This document shows positions 9,789 to 17,248 of a stretch of 64,000 bases of DNA, in pieces. The position numbers were made by a program, and so were the translations under genes. Origin of the DNA: Burkholderiaceae bacterium (GTDB lineage: Bacteria > Pseudomonadota > Gammaproteobacteria > Burkholderiales > Burkholderiaceae_F); assembly GCA_022843955.1 (NCBI GenBank), contig JALHMQ010000011.1:79928-143927 (forward strand). The letters run 5' to 3'. Positions within the stretch are counted from its first letter, which is position 1; each line of letters starts with the position of its first letter. The notes beneath the pieces are model-generated. The model was not told the DNA's origin. It made no database searches and saw nothing but the letters and a program-made list of their open reading frames with translations.

Positions 9789-9909
9789 TTCATGGGCTCG
9801 AAATCGGTGGTCTCGGCTGAGCGTGCGAGAAGGGTAGGGCAGAGTGCCGCGGACTGCAAATCCCTCTGGCTTTCGATCGCCTTGCAGGGTGTGATCCGGC
9901 CGCTCGCGC

Positions 9910-10323
9910 TCAAGCCTTGGGCGTCTTGAACGGGTTCAGGACCTGCACGTCGAAGTTCGCAAAGTCGGCAACGTTGCGCGTCACCACCGTGAGCTTGTGA
10001 ACAGTGGCGGTGGCCGCGATCATCGCGTCCTCGTACAGCGTGTCCGAACGGCGGTGCATCAGGCGAGCCCATCTCCGAAACGTCGCGCCGTCCATAGGTA
10101 GCACGTTGTAGGACTGGGCGACGAGATCGAGCCACGCCTCGATCTCGGCAGCCTTGGTGGCATCCTGATCTCGGGTCAGTTCGACGCCGGCCTGGATTTC
10201 GCCGAGCGTGACAGCGGACAGATGAAGATCGGCATCGTCGACCGACTGAAGCCAGGCGACCACGCCACCATGCGGGCGCGGCTTGCGGAGTTCGGAGACG
10301 ATGTTGGTGTCGAGCAGGTACAT
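9910..10323 (-). CDS. PIN-domain toxin (VapC/FitB-like)
   Basis: PIN toxins are Mg2+-dependent ribonucleases that cut RNA, often tRNA, when released from their antitoxin. The 137-residue product starts with MYLLDTNIVSELRKP, the first acidic strand of the PIN fold. It has a second acidic site in the SAVTLGEIQAGVE helix, and the C-terminal catalytic Asp in SDTLYEDAMIAATA and TRNVADF. The order and length are those of FitB/VapC-type toxins. It lies 5 bases after the antitoxin gene on the same strand, inside the left end of the tRNA-Asn-bounded region, where such modules often help to keep an island. Target specificity is unknown. Confidence 0.88.
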   Translation of the reverse strand: MYLLDTNIVSELRKPRPHGGVVAWLQSVDDADLHLSAVTLGEIQAGVELTRDQDATKAAEIEAWLDLVAQSYNVLPMDGATFRRWARLMHRRSDTLYEDAMIAATATVHKLTVVTRNVADFANFDVQVLNPFKTPKA

Positions 10324-10328
10324 GCTCG

Positions 10329-10586
10329 TCAGCCCACCGCGGTGACCTTGCGCCTACGGGCGGAGCCTCGTGCAGGAATCAGGAGATTGGCGCGGGCCTC
10401 ATCCGAGAGAAGCAGTTGCTTTAGCGATGGGCGGGCAGCGGCCTGCAGCCGGCGCCACTCGTCAACCGGCACCAGAACCGCGGCTTCGGCACCCCGCTTG
10501 GTGACCATCTGGGGTCCCTCAACCATGCAGGCATCGAGGAACTCGCTGAATCGTGCCTTCGCGTCTTGAACAGGCCATGTTTGCAT
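10329..10586 (-). CDS. Phd/YefM-type antitoxin
   Basis: The 85-residue protein has the Phd/YefM pattern: an N-terminal WPVQDAKARFSEFLDACMVE segment that forms the DNA-binding dimer, KRGAEAAVLVPVDEWRRLQ in the middle, and an Arg/Ala-rich C-terminal tail that would wrap the toxin. It precedes the PIN toxin by 5 bases, so the pair is co-transcribed. Such antitoxins bind palindromes in their own promoter; two ACTAGT boxes stand 15-30 bases upstream of this start. The ATG at 10586 is the only reasonable start and gives a standard length. Confidence 0.88.
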   Translation of the reverse strand: MQTWPVQDAKARFSEFLDACMVEGPQMVTKRGAEAAVLVPVDEWRRLQAAARPSLKQLLLSDEARANLLIPARGSARRRKVTAVG

Positions 10587-10599
10587 CTTGATCTCTGTA

Positions 10600-10622
10600 T
10601 GACTAGTGCAATGACTAGTCTA
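10600..10622 (-). promoter_or_regulatory. Putative operator of the toxin-antitoxin operon
   Basis: Two palindromic ACTAGT boxes, each preceded by TG, stand 13 bases apart (TGACTAGT at 10600-10607 and 10612-10619). The antitoxin start codon lies just downstream on the minus strand. Repeated short palindromes are the usual operator of Phd/YefM antitoxins. No clear -35/-10 pair could be fixed. Confidence 0.55.
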
Positions 10623-11162
10623 TCATGATGGTATTCCAGCGGCTGCTGGTCGACTCATTCCCCGAAGTGGGTTCGCGCTGGACCGCTCTGAACCCGCCGC
10701 TGGCCAGCGTCAAGGGTCGGCCACTTCCGGTCGCACGCCCGTCAAGAATCTCGTGCTGACAACGACCGGTTTCCAATTGCAGAGGACGTAGCTCGGCGAC
10801 AGATCGCAGCGACCAATCCTCCAGAGCAGTCGCTCGACGCGTTTGTCACCGCGAGCCGGCATCCGGGACCGGCGCTGTGCCTGCTGGACACGGACTTGAA
10901 CTGACCCTGGCGACCCCGGGCAGGCACCGGCGCAACGAAGTGACTGACGTTGACCGAAAGAGGCCACGGCATCGCAGGTATCCTGGGCACGCTGATCAGC
11001 GTCGTGGATGACCTGCTGGCACGCCGGCGCGGATGAGCCGGCCGCGCTGCCAACCGTTGATTCAATCCAAGCTGCGCGCGTGATCCAGGTCAAGCAAGCC
11101 ACCCCCACCCGGGCCCTAGAGTGAGTCGTGCCGGGGTTCTCCCGCAGTGAGGCGCGGCAGGC
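10623..11162. other. Intergenic stretch without a supported gene
   Basis: About 540 bases between the toxin-antitoxin promoter and the ECF promoter. Open frames on the minus strand here have unusual composition (many Arg, Ser, Cys), no recognisable family and no ribosome site. It may be decayed sequence; nothing functional could be identified. Confidence 0.5.
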
Positions 11163-11187
11163 GGAACATCTGCCCGCTTCGTTCGTT
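11163..11187 (+). promoter_or_regulatory. ECF-type promoter of the sigma factor operon
   Basis: GGAAC (11163-11167), a 16-base spacer and CGTT (11184-11187) match the usual -35/-10 of ECF sigma factors. The same GGAAC-N16-CGTT arrangement lies before the DUF6448 gene at 12704-12728. Autoregulation by the sigma factor just downstream is the simplest reading. Confidence 0.5.
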
Positions 11188-11211
11188 TATCCGCTGATAG
11201 TGGCGCCGAAC

Positions 11212-11766
11212 GTGTCCGACACCGGGCGACCGGAATCTGAACTGATTGTCCTCGCGCAGAGGGGGGATCAGGCTGCCTTTGGCGTCCTCGTGCGCCGCCA
11301 CCAGGATCGCATCTATCGGCATCTGCTCAACCTGACCGGGTCGCGGGAGGAAGCGTTGGAGCTCGCGCAGGAAGCATTCATCAAGGCATGGCAGGCGCTA
11401 CCGACCTGGCGGCCGGATGCGCAGTTTCACACCTGGGTCTACCGCATCGCCTCGAATGCGGCCCTCGACGTCCTGCGCCGGCGCAAGGTGGTGCAGTTCG
11501 TTCCGCTGGACGACGACTACGATGCCCCGGCGAACCAGCCCAGCCCCGAGGCGCAGTTGCAGGCCCGGCAGGGCCTGCGGGCGTTGGACGCGGCACTGGC
11601 ACGCCTGCCCCCGGAGCAGCGCCAGATCGTGCTGCTGCGCGAAGTGGAGGGATTGAGTTATGACGAACTGGCGACCACGCTGGGGATCGACGAGGGCACC
11701 GTGAAATCCAGGCTGGCCCGGGCGCGTGCCGCCCTGGCCGCGCTTTACGACGGAACAGGCAAATGA
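11212..11766 (+). CDS. RNA polymerase ECF sigma-70 factor
   Basis: This alternative sigma factor redirects RNA polymerase to a small regulon. The 184-residue form has region 2 (FGVLVRRHQDRIYRHLLNLT, then EEALELAQEAFIKAWQALP and FHTWVYRIASNAALDVLRRR) and region 4 (LARLPPEQRQIVLLREVEGL, then YDELATTLGIDEGTVKSRLA), with no region 1 or 3, as in ECF factors. The GTG at 11212 is preferred because an ECF-type promoter lies at 11163-11187; in-frame starts at 11200 and 11128 exist, but the latter is upstream of that promoter. The stop overlaps the next start (ATGA at 11763), coupling it to its anti-sigma factor. Confidence 0.9.
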   Translation: MSDTGRPESELIVLAQRGDQAAFGVLVRRHQDRIYRHLLNLTGSREEALELAQEAFIKAWQALPTWRPDAQFHTWVYRIASNAALDVLRRRKVVQFVPLDDDYDAPANQPSPEAQLQARQGLRALDAALARLPPEQRQIVLLREVEGLSYDELATTLGIDEGTVKSRLARARAALAALYDGTGK

Positions 11767-12221
11767 ACGATCGAACACAGGCGGAATGCCCGCGCACTGA
11801 AGCCATCTCGGCGTTGATCGACGGCGAGCTCGGCGAATCCGCCGCCCTGGAACTGAGGCTGCATGCGGCGCAGTGCGCGCACTGCGGTTCGGCCTTGCTC
11901 GCGTTCACCGGAATGCGTGCGGATCTCCGGGCGCTGCGTGAGATCCGCAGCGACGTCGACATCGCCGCGCTGGTCCTGCCACGACTGCCCAAGCGGGCAG
12001 TGCCCCGGCGCGAACCTGCGCGCCCATGGGGCGGCCTGTGGCACATCGGACCGCGCGCCCTGGGCGGGGTCGCGGCGCTGGGCGTCGGTGCCTACCTCGG
12101 GCTGATGCTCGTCGCTGGCGGCGGGGTCGCCCTGCGGCCCGCGTCGATGTCCGTCTTCTCCGGCGAGCCGCCCGGCGCGTATTGCGCGGGGCTGCCGTCG
12201 TGTTCTGCACGAGGAAGATGA
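11763..12221 (+). CDS. Zinc-finger-type anti-sigma factor, single-pass membrane protein
   Basis: Anti-sigma factors of this type hold the ECF factor inactive at the membrane until an envelope signal arrives. The 152-residue protein begins with a helix containing SALIDGELGE and the zinc-binding pattern HAAQCAHCGSAL (His-x3-Cys-x2-Cys). An Arg/Pro-rich linker follows, then one membrane helix (about residues 98-120, GGVAALGVGAYLGLMLVAGG) and a short periplasmic tail with two cysteines. The ATG overlaps the sigma factor stop by four bases. The periplasmic sensor-like gene follows one base after its stop, as in cnrYXH-like modules. Confidence 0.85.
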   Translation: MNDRTQAECPRTEAISALIDGELGESAALELRLHAAQCAHCGSALLAFTGMRADLRALREIRSDVDIAALVLPRLPKRAVPRREPARPWGGLWHIGPRALGGVAALGVGAYLGLMLVAGGGVALRPASMSVFSGEPPGAYCAGLPSCSARGR

Positions 12222-12222
12222 C

Positions 12223-12675
12223 ATGCAAAACCGCGGACTCGTTTCTGCCCTGATCCTTTCGGTGCTTCTCAATCTGGGCGTGGTCGGCGCCGCCGGTTAC
12301 CGCTCGCTGGTCCAGGATCGCTCGGGTGCGACCGACCTTGCCTCCCGGCTCGAACTGGACGCGGCGCAACGCACGCGCTGGCACAGCCTGGAGCAGAACT
12401 TCGTGCGCGAGCTCGACGCCGGCTGGGAGGAGATTGCCCGCCATCGCGAGGCGCTGGTACGCGATGTGTTCTCCGAGCAACCCGACCCGACGCGCATCGA
12501 AGCCGCACGCGCCCGCATCGCCGAGGTGCAGATGCAGCAGCAGCAGCGCGTGATCGCTCAATTCCTGCAGGAGCGGGAGATCCTGAACGCCGATCAGAGG
12601 CGCAAACTGGTCGACGTGTTGCTTCGCGAGGAGCCGGCCGCGCCGCGCGAGCGGCAATTGCACGGGGGGCAATGA
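12223..12675 (+). CDS. Periplasmic heavy-metal-sensor-like protein (CnrX/Spy/CpxP type)
   Basis: The 150-residue product has an uncleaved or signal-type hydrophobic N-terminus (about residues 7-25) and an all-helical periplasmic domain. That domain contains the LTxxQ-like pattern twice in degenerate form (LELDAAQRTRWHSLEQNF near residue 43 and EILNADQRRKLVDVLL near the end). This helical hairpin with polar, His- and Glu-containing turns is shared by metal sensors such as CnrX and chaperones such as Spy and CpxP. It is the third gene of the sigma/anti-sigma operon, starting one base after the anti-sigma stop, so a sensing role for this ECF system is likely. The ligand, metal or misfolded protein, is not known. 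Confidence 0.72.
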   Translation: MQNRGLVSALILSVLLNLGVVGAAGYRSLVQDRSGATDLASRLELDAAQRTRWHSLEQNFVRELDAGWEEIARHREALVRDVFSEQPDPTRIEAARARIAEVQMQQQQRVIAQFLQEREILNADQRRKLVDVLLREEPAAPRERQLHGGQ

Positions 12676-12703
12676 TTCACCGGAGATTCGGCCAGCAGGT
12701 GCT

Positions 12704-12728
12704 GGAACATTCGGCTCTTCCGATCGTT
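12704..12728 (+). promoter_or_regulatory. ECF-type promoter before the DUF6448 gene
   Basis: GGAAC (12704-12708), 16 bases and CGTT (12725-12728) repeat the arrangement seen before the sigma factor gene, and both copies continue GGAACAT. It lies 60 bases before the ATG of the next gene, which would make that gene a member of the ECF regulon. Confidence 0.5.
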
Positions 12729-12788
12729 CAAGCATGCAGGGGGCGGCAATGGTGCCGACTTCCAACCGCTGAACCGGAGAATCCCGAC

Positions 12789-13445
12789 ATGTTGACCGTG
12801 AATCGCAACACCTTCCGCCGCTACCTCACCCTCGTCGCCGGCGCCGTGGCCCTCTCGTGGGGCGCCGCGGCCCAGGCTCACTGCGATACCCTGGACGGAC
12901 CTGTCGTCACCGATGCGCGCAAGGCGCTCGACACCGGCAACGTCAACATGGTGCTGGGCTGGGTGCAGAAGAAGGACGAGGCGGAAATCCGGGATGCATT
13001 CCAGAAGTCCGTCAGCGTGCGCAAGACCGGCGCCACCGGCAAGGAACTGGCCGATCGCTACTTCTTCGAGACCTTGGTGCGCGTGCACCGCGCGGGCGAG
13101 GGTGCGGCGTACACGGGGCTCAAGCCCGCTGGCGAGATCGAGCCGGCCATCGCCGCCGCCGACAAGTCGATCGAGACGGGCAAGCTGGAGCCCGTGGCCA
13201 AGCTCGTAAAGGAACAAGTGGAGCACGGACTGCACAAGCAGTTCGAAGCAGTCGCCTCGAAAAGGAAGTTCAACCCGAACGACGTGGAGGCAGCGCGCTC
13301 CTACGTCGGTGCCTACGTAGAGTACGTGCACTATGTCGAGGGGGTGTACAACGCGGCCGGCCGCGCGAAGTCCGAGCATGCGGGTCATGCATCGGCGGCT
13401 TCGACGACGACGGCTGCCGCCAAGCCAACGGGGCATCAACACTGA
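12789..13445 (+). CDS. Exported DUF6448 family protein
   Basis: The 218-residue precursor has a signal peptide of about 27 residues ending AAAQA, so the mature protein would begin HCDTLDGPVV. The body has the pattern I associate with DUF6448: ARKALDTGNVNMVLGWVQ, then DRYFFETLVRVHRAGEGAAY, TGLKPAGEIEPAIAAADKSI and YVGAYVEYVHYVEGVY. The C-terminal tail is Ala/Thr-rich with histidines (HAGHA and GHQH). The N-terminal His and His-rich tail suggest metal binding, but this is inference. The ATG at 12789 follows a GGAG site; the longer in-frame form from 12672 would destroy the signal peptide. An ECF-type promoter upstream ties it to the preceding sigma module. Confidence 0.78.
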   Translation: MLTVNRNTFRRYLTLVAGAVALSWGAAAQAHCDTLDGPVVTDARKALDTGNVNMVLGWVQKKDEAEIRDAFQKSVSVRKTGATGKELADRYFFETLVRVHRAGEGAAYTGLKPAGEIEPAIAAADKSIETGKLEPVAKLVKEQVEHGLHKQFEAVASKRKFNPNDVEAARSYVGAYVEYVHYVEGVYNAAGRAKSEHAGHASAASTTTAAAKPTGHQH

Positions 13446-13735
13446 CGCGCAGGCCAGCGTCGCGGCTCTACCCGCCCGGCGCTGGTGGACAAACCGGCAG
13501 CCGGGGCTGGGCCGGTGTCAACACCGGATCACACGTCCCCGGCGACATGCCGGCCCGCGCATGGCTGCGAAGCGTGGCGCACGCTGGGCCTCGGCCATTG
13601 GGGTCCAGGAATTCTGAGCTGCCGCCCTTGGCGGTCCAGCCATTGAGGCCCGTCAAGGAGCCGATGCTGCCGGGACCTGAAAATCGTCTCTTGTGATGTA
13701 CGTGCTGGGCATTGCTCTGTCTGCCCTCGACATCG

Positions 13736-14980
13736 ATGACCGCCACCGAACTTCTCGCCTTGATTTCTGCCGCGCTGCTCTTGCAGCTGGCGGCGGGGAT
13801 CGGCTGGACAGTTTGGCGGCGTCGCGCCGCACAGGTCACCGCCAAGTCGTTGGCGCCGGCCGCGAAGCCCGCCAAAACCGACGCGGCGTGGTCGGGTTGG
13901 CGCGAATTTCGTGTCGCTCAGCGTGCGTTCGAGGACGCAGCGCAGTCGCATTGTTCGTTCTACCTGCAGCCCGTCGACGGCCAGCCGCTGCCTCCGTTCA
14001 AGCCTGGCCAGTTCCTCACCTTCGCGCTGGATGTCACGCCTCGCAGTGCGGATGCGGCGGCAACGGCGCGTGTGATTACCCGCTGCTACTCGCTGTCGGA
14101 TCGACCCGAATCCGCGCACTACCGGGTGACGATCAAACGTGTGCCTGCACCGGCGGAACAACCCGAGTTCGACCCCGGCCTGTCGTCCAACCATTTCCAC
14201 GATCGTGTGCAGGTCGGCGACGCCCTGCGCGTCAAAGCGCCGGCTGGGCACTTCTTCATTGATCCTGATCCGACCGTGCCTGCCGTGCTGATCGGCGGCG
14301 GCATCGGCATCACGCCGATGATGAGCATGCTGCGATGGTGTGTCGCCCAGCAGCCGCAGCGCGTGGTTCACCTGTATTACGGCCTGCGCAACAGCGGCGA
14401 GCACGCCTTCAAGAAACAGCTCGAGGAACTTGCCGCGTCGCACCCGGCACTGCGTCTGAACATCGTCTACAGCCGCCCCGGAGAGTCCGACCACCAGGGG
14501 CGCGACTATCAGCACCAAGGCCACGTGGACGTCGAGCTTCTGCGGCGCACGCTGCCGCACGGGCGCCACCAGTTCTACGTCTGCGGGCCGCCCATGATGA
14601 TGCAGGCGCTTGTTCCGGCACTGGCCGCGTGGGGTGTTCCGGTCGCCGACATCCACTACGAGGCTTTCGGTCCGGCCTCCGTCAAGCTCCCGGGCGCGCC
14701 CGAAGTCACCGCATCGGCCGTCGCCGCGGTCGAAGTACGGTTCCAGCGTTCCGGTCGCACATTGACCTGGAATGGACGGGACGCGTCGTTGCTGGACTTT
14801 GCGGAGCGGCACGGCGTCGCGGTCGAGTCCGGCTGTCGCTCGGGCGGCTGCGGGAGCTGCGAGACCCGATTGCTGGAAGGCACCGTGCAATACGAGCACG
14901 CGCCAGACCACGACGTGGCGGCGGGGCATTGCCTGCTCTGCGTGGGCCGTCCCTCGTCACCGCTGGTGCTTGAAGCCTGA
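13736..14980 (+). CDS. Membrane-anchored flavin reductase with C-terminal 2Fe-2S ferredoxin domain
   Basis: The 414-residue protein has an N-terminal membrane helix (about residues 5-22), then a ferredoxin-NADP reductase-like module: FAD-binding RCYSLSDRP, nucleotide-binding GGGIGITPMMSMLR and YVCGPPMMM. The C-terminal plant-type ferredoxin domain has the cluster cysteines in ESGCRSGGCGSCETRL and GHCLLC. It would move electrons from NAD(P)H through flavin to an iron-sulfur cluster. Its stop shares one base with the start of the cytochrome b-like gene, and the decahaem cytochrome overlaps that, so the three form one electron-transfer unit. The ATG at 13736 begins just before the helix; a start at 13712 would add eight residues. 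Confidence 0.85.
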   Translation: MTATELLALISAALLLQLAAGIGWTVWRRRAAQVTAKSLAPAAKPAKTDAAWSGWREFRVAQRAFEDAAQSHCSFYLQPVDGQPLPPFKPGQFLTFALDVTPRSADAAATARVITRCYSLSDRPESAHYRVTIKRVPAPAEQPEFDPGLSSNHFHDRVQVGDALRVKAPAGHFFIDPDPTVPAVLIGGGIGITPMMSMLRWCVAQQPQRVVHLYYGLRNSGEHAFKKQLEELAASHPALRLNIVYSRPGESDHQGRDYQHQGHVDVELLRRTLPHGRHQFYVCGPPMMMQALVPALAAWGVPVADIHYEAFGPASVKLPGAPEVTASAVAAVEVRFQRSGRTLTWNGRDASLLDFAERHGVAVESGCRSGGCGSCETRLLEGTVQYEHAPDHDVAAGHCLLCVGRPSSPLVLEA

Positions 14981-15564
14981 TGCCCGCGCCTGCAAGACTC
15001 CTCAGCCGCGAGGTGCTGCCCTTCCTGGGCAGCTTCGCCGCGCTGGTACTCGTCGCACTGGCGCTGGACGGCTTGCTGCATCTATTCGACCTGCTGTGGA
15101 TCGGCCGCTGGCTTGGCATCCCCGGCACGTTGCTGATCATCGGGTCGACCGCCTATTCGCTGCGCAAGCGCAAGCTCATTCAGAGCGGGTATCCGGCCAC
15201 GCTGCTGCGCTGGCACGAGGTGCTGGCCTGGCTCGGTTCGCTACTGGTGCTGGTGCATGCCGGCGTGCATTTCAACGCCATTCTCGGCTGGCTGGCCGTG
15301 GGGGCCATGCTGATCAATGTCGGCAGCGGGCTGACCGGCAAGTTCCTCCTGGACCGCTCGCGGCGGCGCATGGAGGAGGCACGCCAGCGCATGCGCGAGC
15401 GCGGCCTCAGCGATGCCGAACTCGATGACCGCCTGTACTGGGACAGCTTGACCTTCGACGTGGTCAAGAAGTGGCGCGTCGTGCACTTCCCCATCACGCT
15501 GGCCTTCACCGTGCTGGCCTTGGCGCACATCGTGGCAATCTTCCTGTTCTGGGGCTGGAAGTGA
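14980..15564 (+). CDS. Cytochrome b-like integral membrane protein
   Basis: The 194-residue protein has about five hydrophobic helices. Histidines lie in or next to them (LLRWHEVLAWLG, LVLVHAGVHFNAIL, VVHFPITLAF, LALAHIVAIF), placed as for bis-His haem b ligation. A charged cytoplasmic or periplasmic loop rich in Arg and Glu (about residues 125-160) separates the last helix. It resembles ferric-reductase-like or small b-type cytochromes that pass electrons across the membrane. Overlap with both neighbours (one base upstream, four downstream) argues for translational coupling and a stable complex with the flavin reductase and the decahaem cytochrome. Confidence 0.72.
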   Translation: MPAPARLLSREVLPFLGSFAALVLVALALDGLLHLFDLLWIGRWLGIPGTLLIIGSTAYSLRKRKLIQSGYPATLLRWHEVLAWLGSLLVLVHAGVHFNAILGWLAVGAMLINVGSGLTGKFLLDRSRRRMEEARQRMRERGLSDAELDDRLYWDSLTFDVVKKWRVVHFPITLAFTVLALAHIVAIFLFWGWK

Positions 15565-16436
15565 AGAAGCCCCCCATCTTGCTGATCGTCATCGCGCTGA
15601 ACCTGCTCGTGCTGGTGGCGCTGGCCTTCGTCTATCCCCACCTCATGGTCAGCCCGGGACCGTTGGTGAAGGGCCATGCGGAACTCGCCACCGACTGCTT
15701 TGCGTGCCACGCCGCTTGGCGGGGGGCGTCGTCGCGGCAATGCATCGCCTGCCATGCGGTTGCAGATGTGGGCCTGAAGACGACTAAGGGCGTGCCCATC
15801 GCTGCCGGAACCATCAAGGGCTCGTTCCACCAGGAACTGATCGAGCAGGATTGCATCGCCTGCCACAGCGACCATCAGGGGCCGAAGCTCACCAAACGCA
15901 GCCGCAAGCCGTTCTCCCACGAGCTGCTGAAGGTTGCTGTGCGAGACACCTGCTCTTCATGCCACGCTGCGCCCAAAGACACCGTGCACCGCGGGCTCAA
16001 AGTTGAATGCTCGAAATGCCATGAAAGCAAGGCCTGGAAGCCCGCGCACTTCGACCATGCCCTGCTGGCCAAGGCCGAGCTGGACCGCTGCGAGAGCTGC
16101 CACAACGCGCCGACCGACCGGCTGCATCGGCAGATCCAGGGCAGCTGCAAGTCGTGCCACAAGACCGAGGCCTGGAAGCCGGCGACCTTCGACCACAACA
16201 AATACTTCGTGCTCGATCGTGACCACGAGGCGACTTGCGAGACCTGCCACAGGAACAACGACTACAGCCGCTACACCTGCTATGGCTGCCACGAGCACTC
16301 GCAGGCAAAGATCCGCGCCGAGCACGTCGAGGAAGGCATCCAGAACTTCGAGAACTGCGTGGAGTGCCACCGTGATCCGCGCGTGGAGCCCGAAAAGCGC
16401 GGGGGGCGGGAACGGGGCCAACGGGAGCGAGACTGA
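15561..16436 (+). CDS. Decahaem c-type cytochrome, membrane-anchored
   Basis: The 291-residue protein begins with a single hydrophobic segment (about residues 4-24) and then carries ten CxxCH haem-binding motifs: CFACH, CIACH twice, CSSCH, CSKCH, CESCH, CKSCH, CETCH, CYGCH and CVECH. Other conserved histidines (SFHQEL, FSHELL, FDHALL, FDHNKY) could serve as distal ligands. The spacing resembles multihaem cytochromes of the c3/c7 type. The GTG at 15561 overlaps the previous stop as GTGA. It would receive electrons from the cytochrome b-like protein and pass them on in the periplasm. The acceptor, perhaps Fe(III), an oxyanion or another cytochrome, is not evident. Confidence 0.88.
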   Translation: MKKPPILLIVIALNLLVLVALAFVYPHLMVSPGPLVKGHAELATDCFACHAAWRGASSRQCIACHAVADVGLKTTKGVPIAAGTIKGSFHQELIEQDCIACHSDHQGPKLTKRSRKPFSHELLKVAVRDTCSSCHAAPKDTVHRGLKVECSKCHESKAWKPAHFDHALLAKAELDRCESCHNAPTDRLHRQIQGSCKSCHKTEAWKPATFDHNKYFVLDRDHEATCETCHRNNDYSRYTCYGCHEHSQAKIRAEHVEEGIQNFENCVECHRDPRVEPEKRGGRERGQRERD

Positions 16437-17157
16437 GCGCTTGCTGCGTGGTCGCCCGTGATCGCGGTCCGTGCAGCTCCCGCTTGAGCTCGACCCCCGG
16501 CGGGCCCAGGGCGGCCAGGACTGCGTCGTGGCCGACAGACCTGTTCGCGTGTCTGCTTTGCCGAGGTCCGCGCGGCAGCTGTGGGGTTGGCAGCGTCAAT
16601 GCGCCACTCTAGGACGCAGTCGTTCGGCTGCGAGCTCTTAGCGGTGGTCGGGCGGCACGCGCGAACTACCGCTGTCTCCAACCCTGTCTTCACCACGGCC
16701 TCGGCGAATGTCAAGTTCCATGGCGGACCGGTACTTCGCACAGAGATTCGCGACAGGTTCCTTTGGGTCGTCAGGCGGCCTTCGGCTCGCCGGTTGGACC
16801 GCTGCAAAGCGGTCAGCGAGCGCCGGACGAAAATCGTCCGACGCTCGCTCAATCAGGATCCCCGTTTCGAGTCCTGGACGCGTGGTCTGCGACGCTGAGA
16901 TGCGCGCCGTCGCCTCAAAAAGCGCCGGAACAGTGACTCGGTGCAACCACGACTGGGGAAGTGACGCTCGATGGCGCGGCGCGACTGTTGGACGCTTGCT
17001 CGGCGCGTTGAGGCCCTATCGCCGCTGGCTGCATCTTCGCTCGGCGGCTGTGCAAAAACTTGTCGACTTCCCCGACGGCGTCCGACGCTCGCTTCGCAGT
17101 TCACGTCGCCTGTCTCCCTCGGCCCGTGGCCTCCGGCGTGGACCCACTTTCCGATGG
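16437..17157. other. Non-coding right end of the tRNA-bounded region
   Basis: About 720 bases follow the decahaem cytochrome with no convincing gene. Short frames here lack ribosome sites and family resemblance. The stretch contains two adjacent hairpins (16797-16849) and looks like decayed or repeat-derived sequence. Confidence 0.5.
16797..16849. repeat. Two tandem hairpins
   Basis: The first is GACCGCT-GCAA-AGCGGTC (16797-16814). The second directly follows at 16815-16849, with arms AGCGAGCG and CGCTCGCT, an inner CGGACGA/TCGTCCG and an AAA loop, with one mismatched pair between. Paired strong hairpins in non-coding DNA suggest a REP-like or dispersed repeat. Confidence 0.55.
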
Positions 17158-17179
17158 ATATCAGACAAGTGTCTGATAT
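17158..17179. repeat. 22-bp palindrome of TGTCTGATAT
   Basis: ATATCAGACA and its complement TGTCTGATAT meet across two bases (AG). The same word forms the inverted pair at 9714-9788. Both pairs lie 50-130 bases inside the tRNA-Asn repeats, consistent with arm-type recombinase sites. Confidence 0.6.
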
Positions 17180-17190
17180 TCGCAGGGTCG

Positions 17191-17231
17191 AAAAATAGAG
17201 AAGGGGTTAGGTTTTATGAACCTAACCCCTT
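17191..17231 (-). terminator. Rho-independent terminator of tRNA-Asn
   Basis: A perfect 13-bp stem (AAGGGGTTAGGTT against AACCTAACCCCTT, 17201-17231) with a five-base loop lies 18 bases beyond the tRNA 3' end. On the minus strand it is followed by CTCTATTTTT, a usable thymine run. Confidence 0.75.
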
Positions 17232-17248
17232 GATCTGCTTGGAGTTTT

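Noticed and set aside
10710..11108. 132-residue minus-strand frame in the gap after the toxin-antitoxin operon
   Set aside because: No ribosome site, no family, and odd composition with many Cys and Arg; not supported as a gene.
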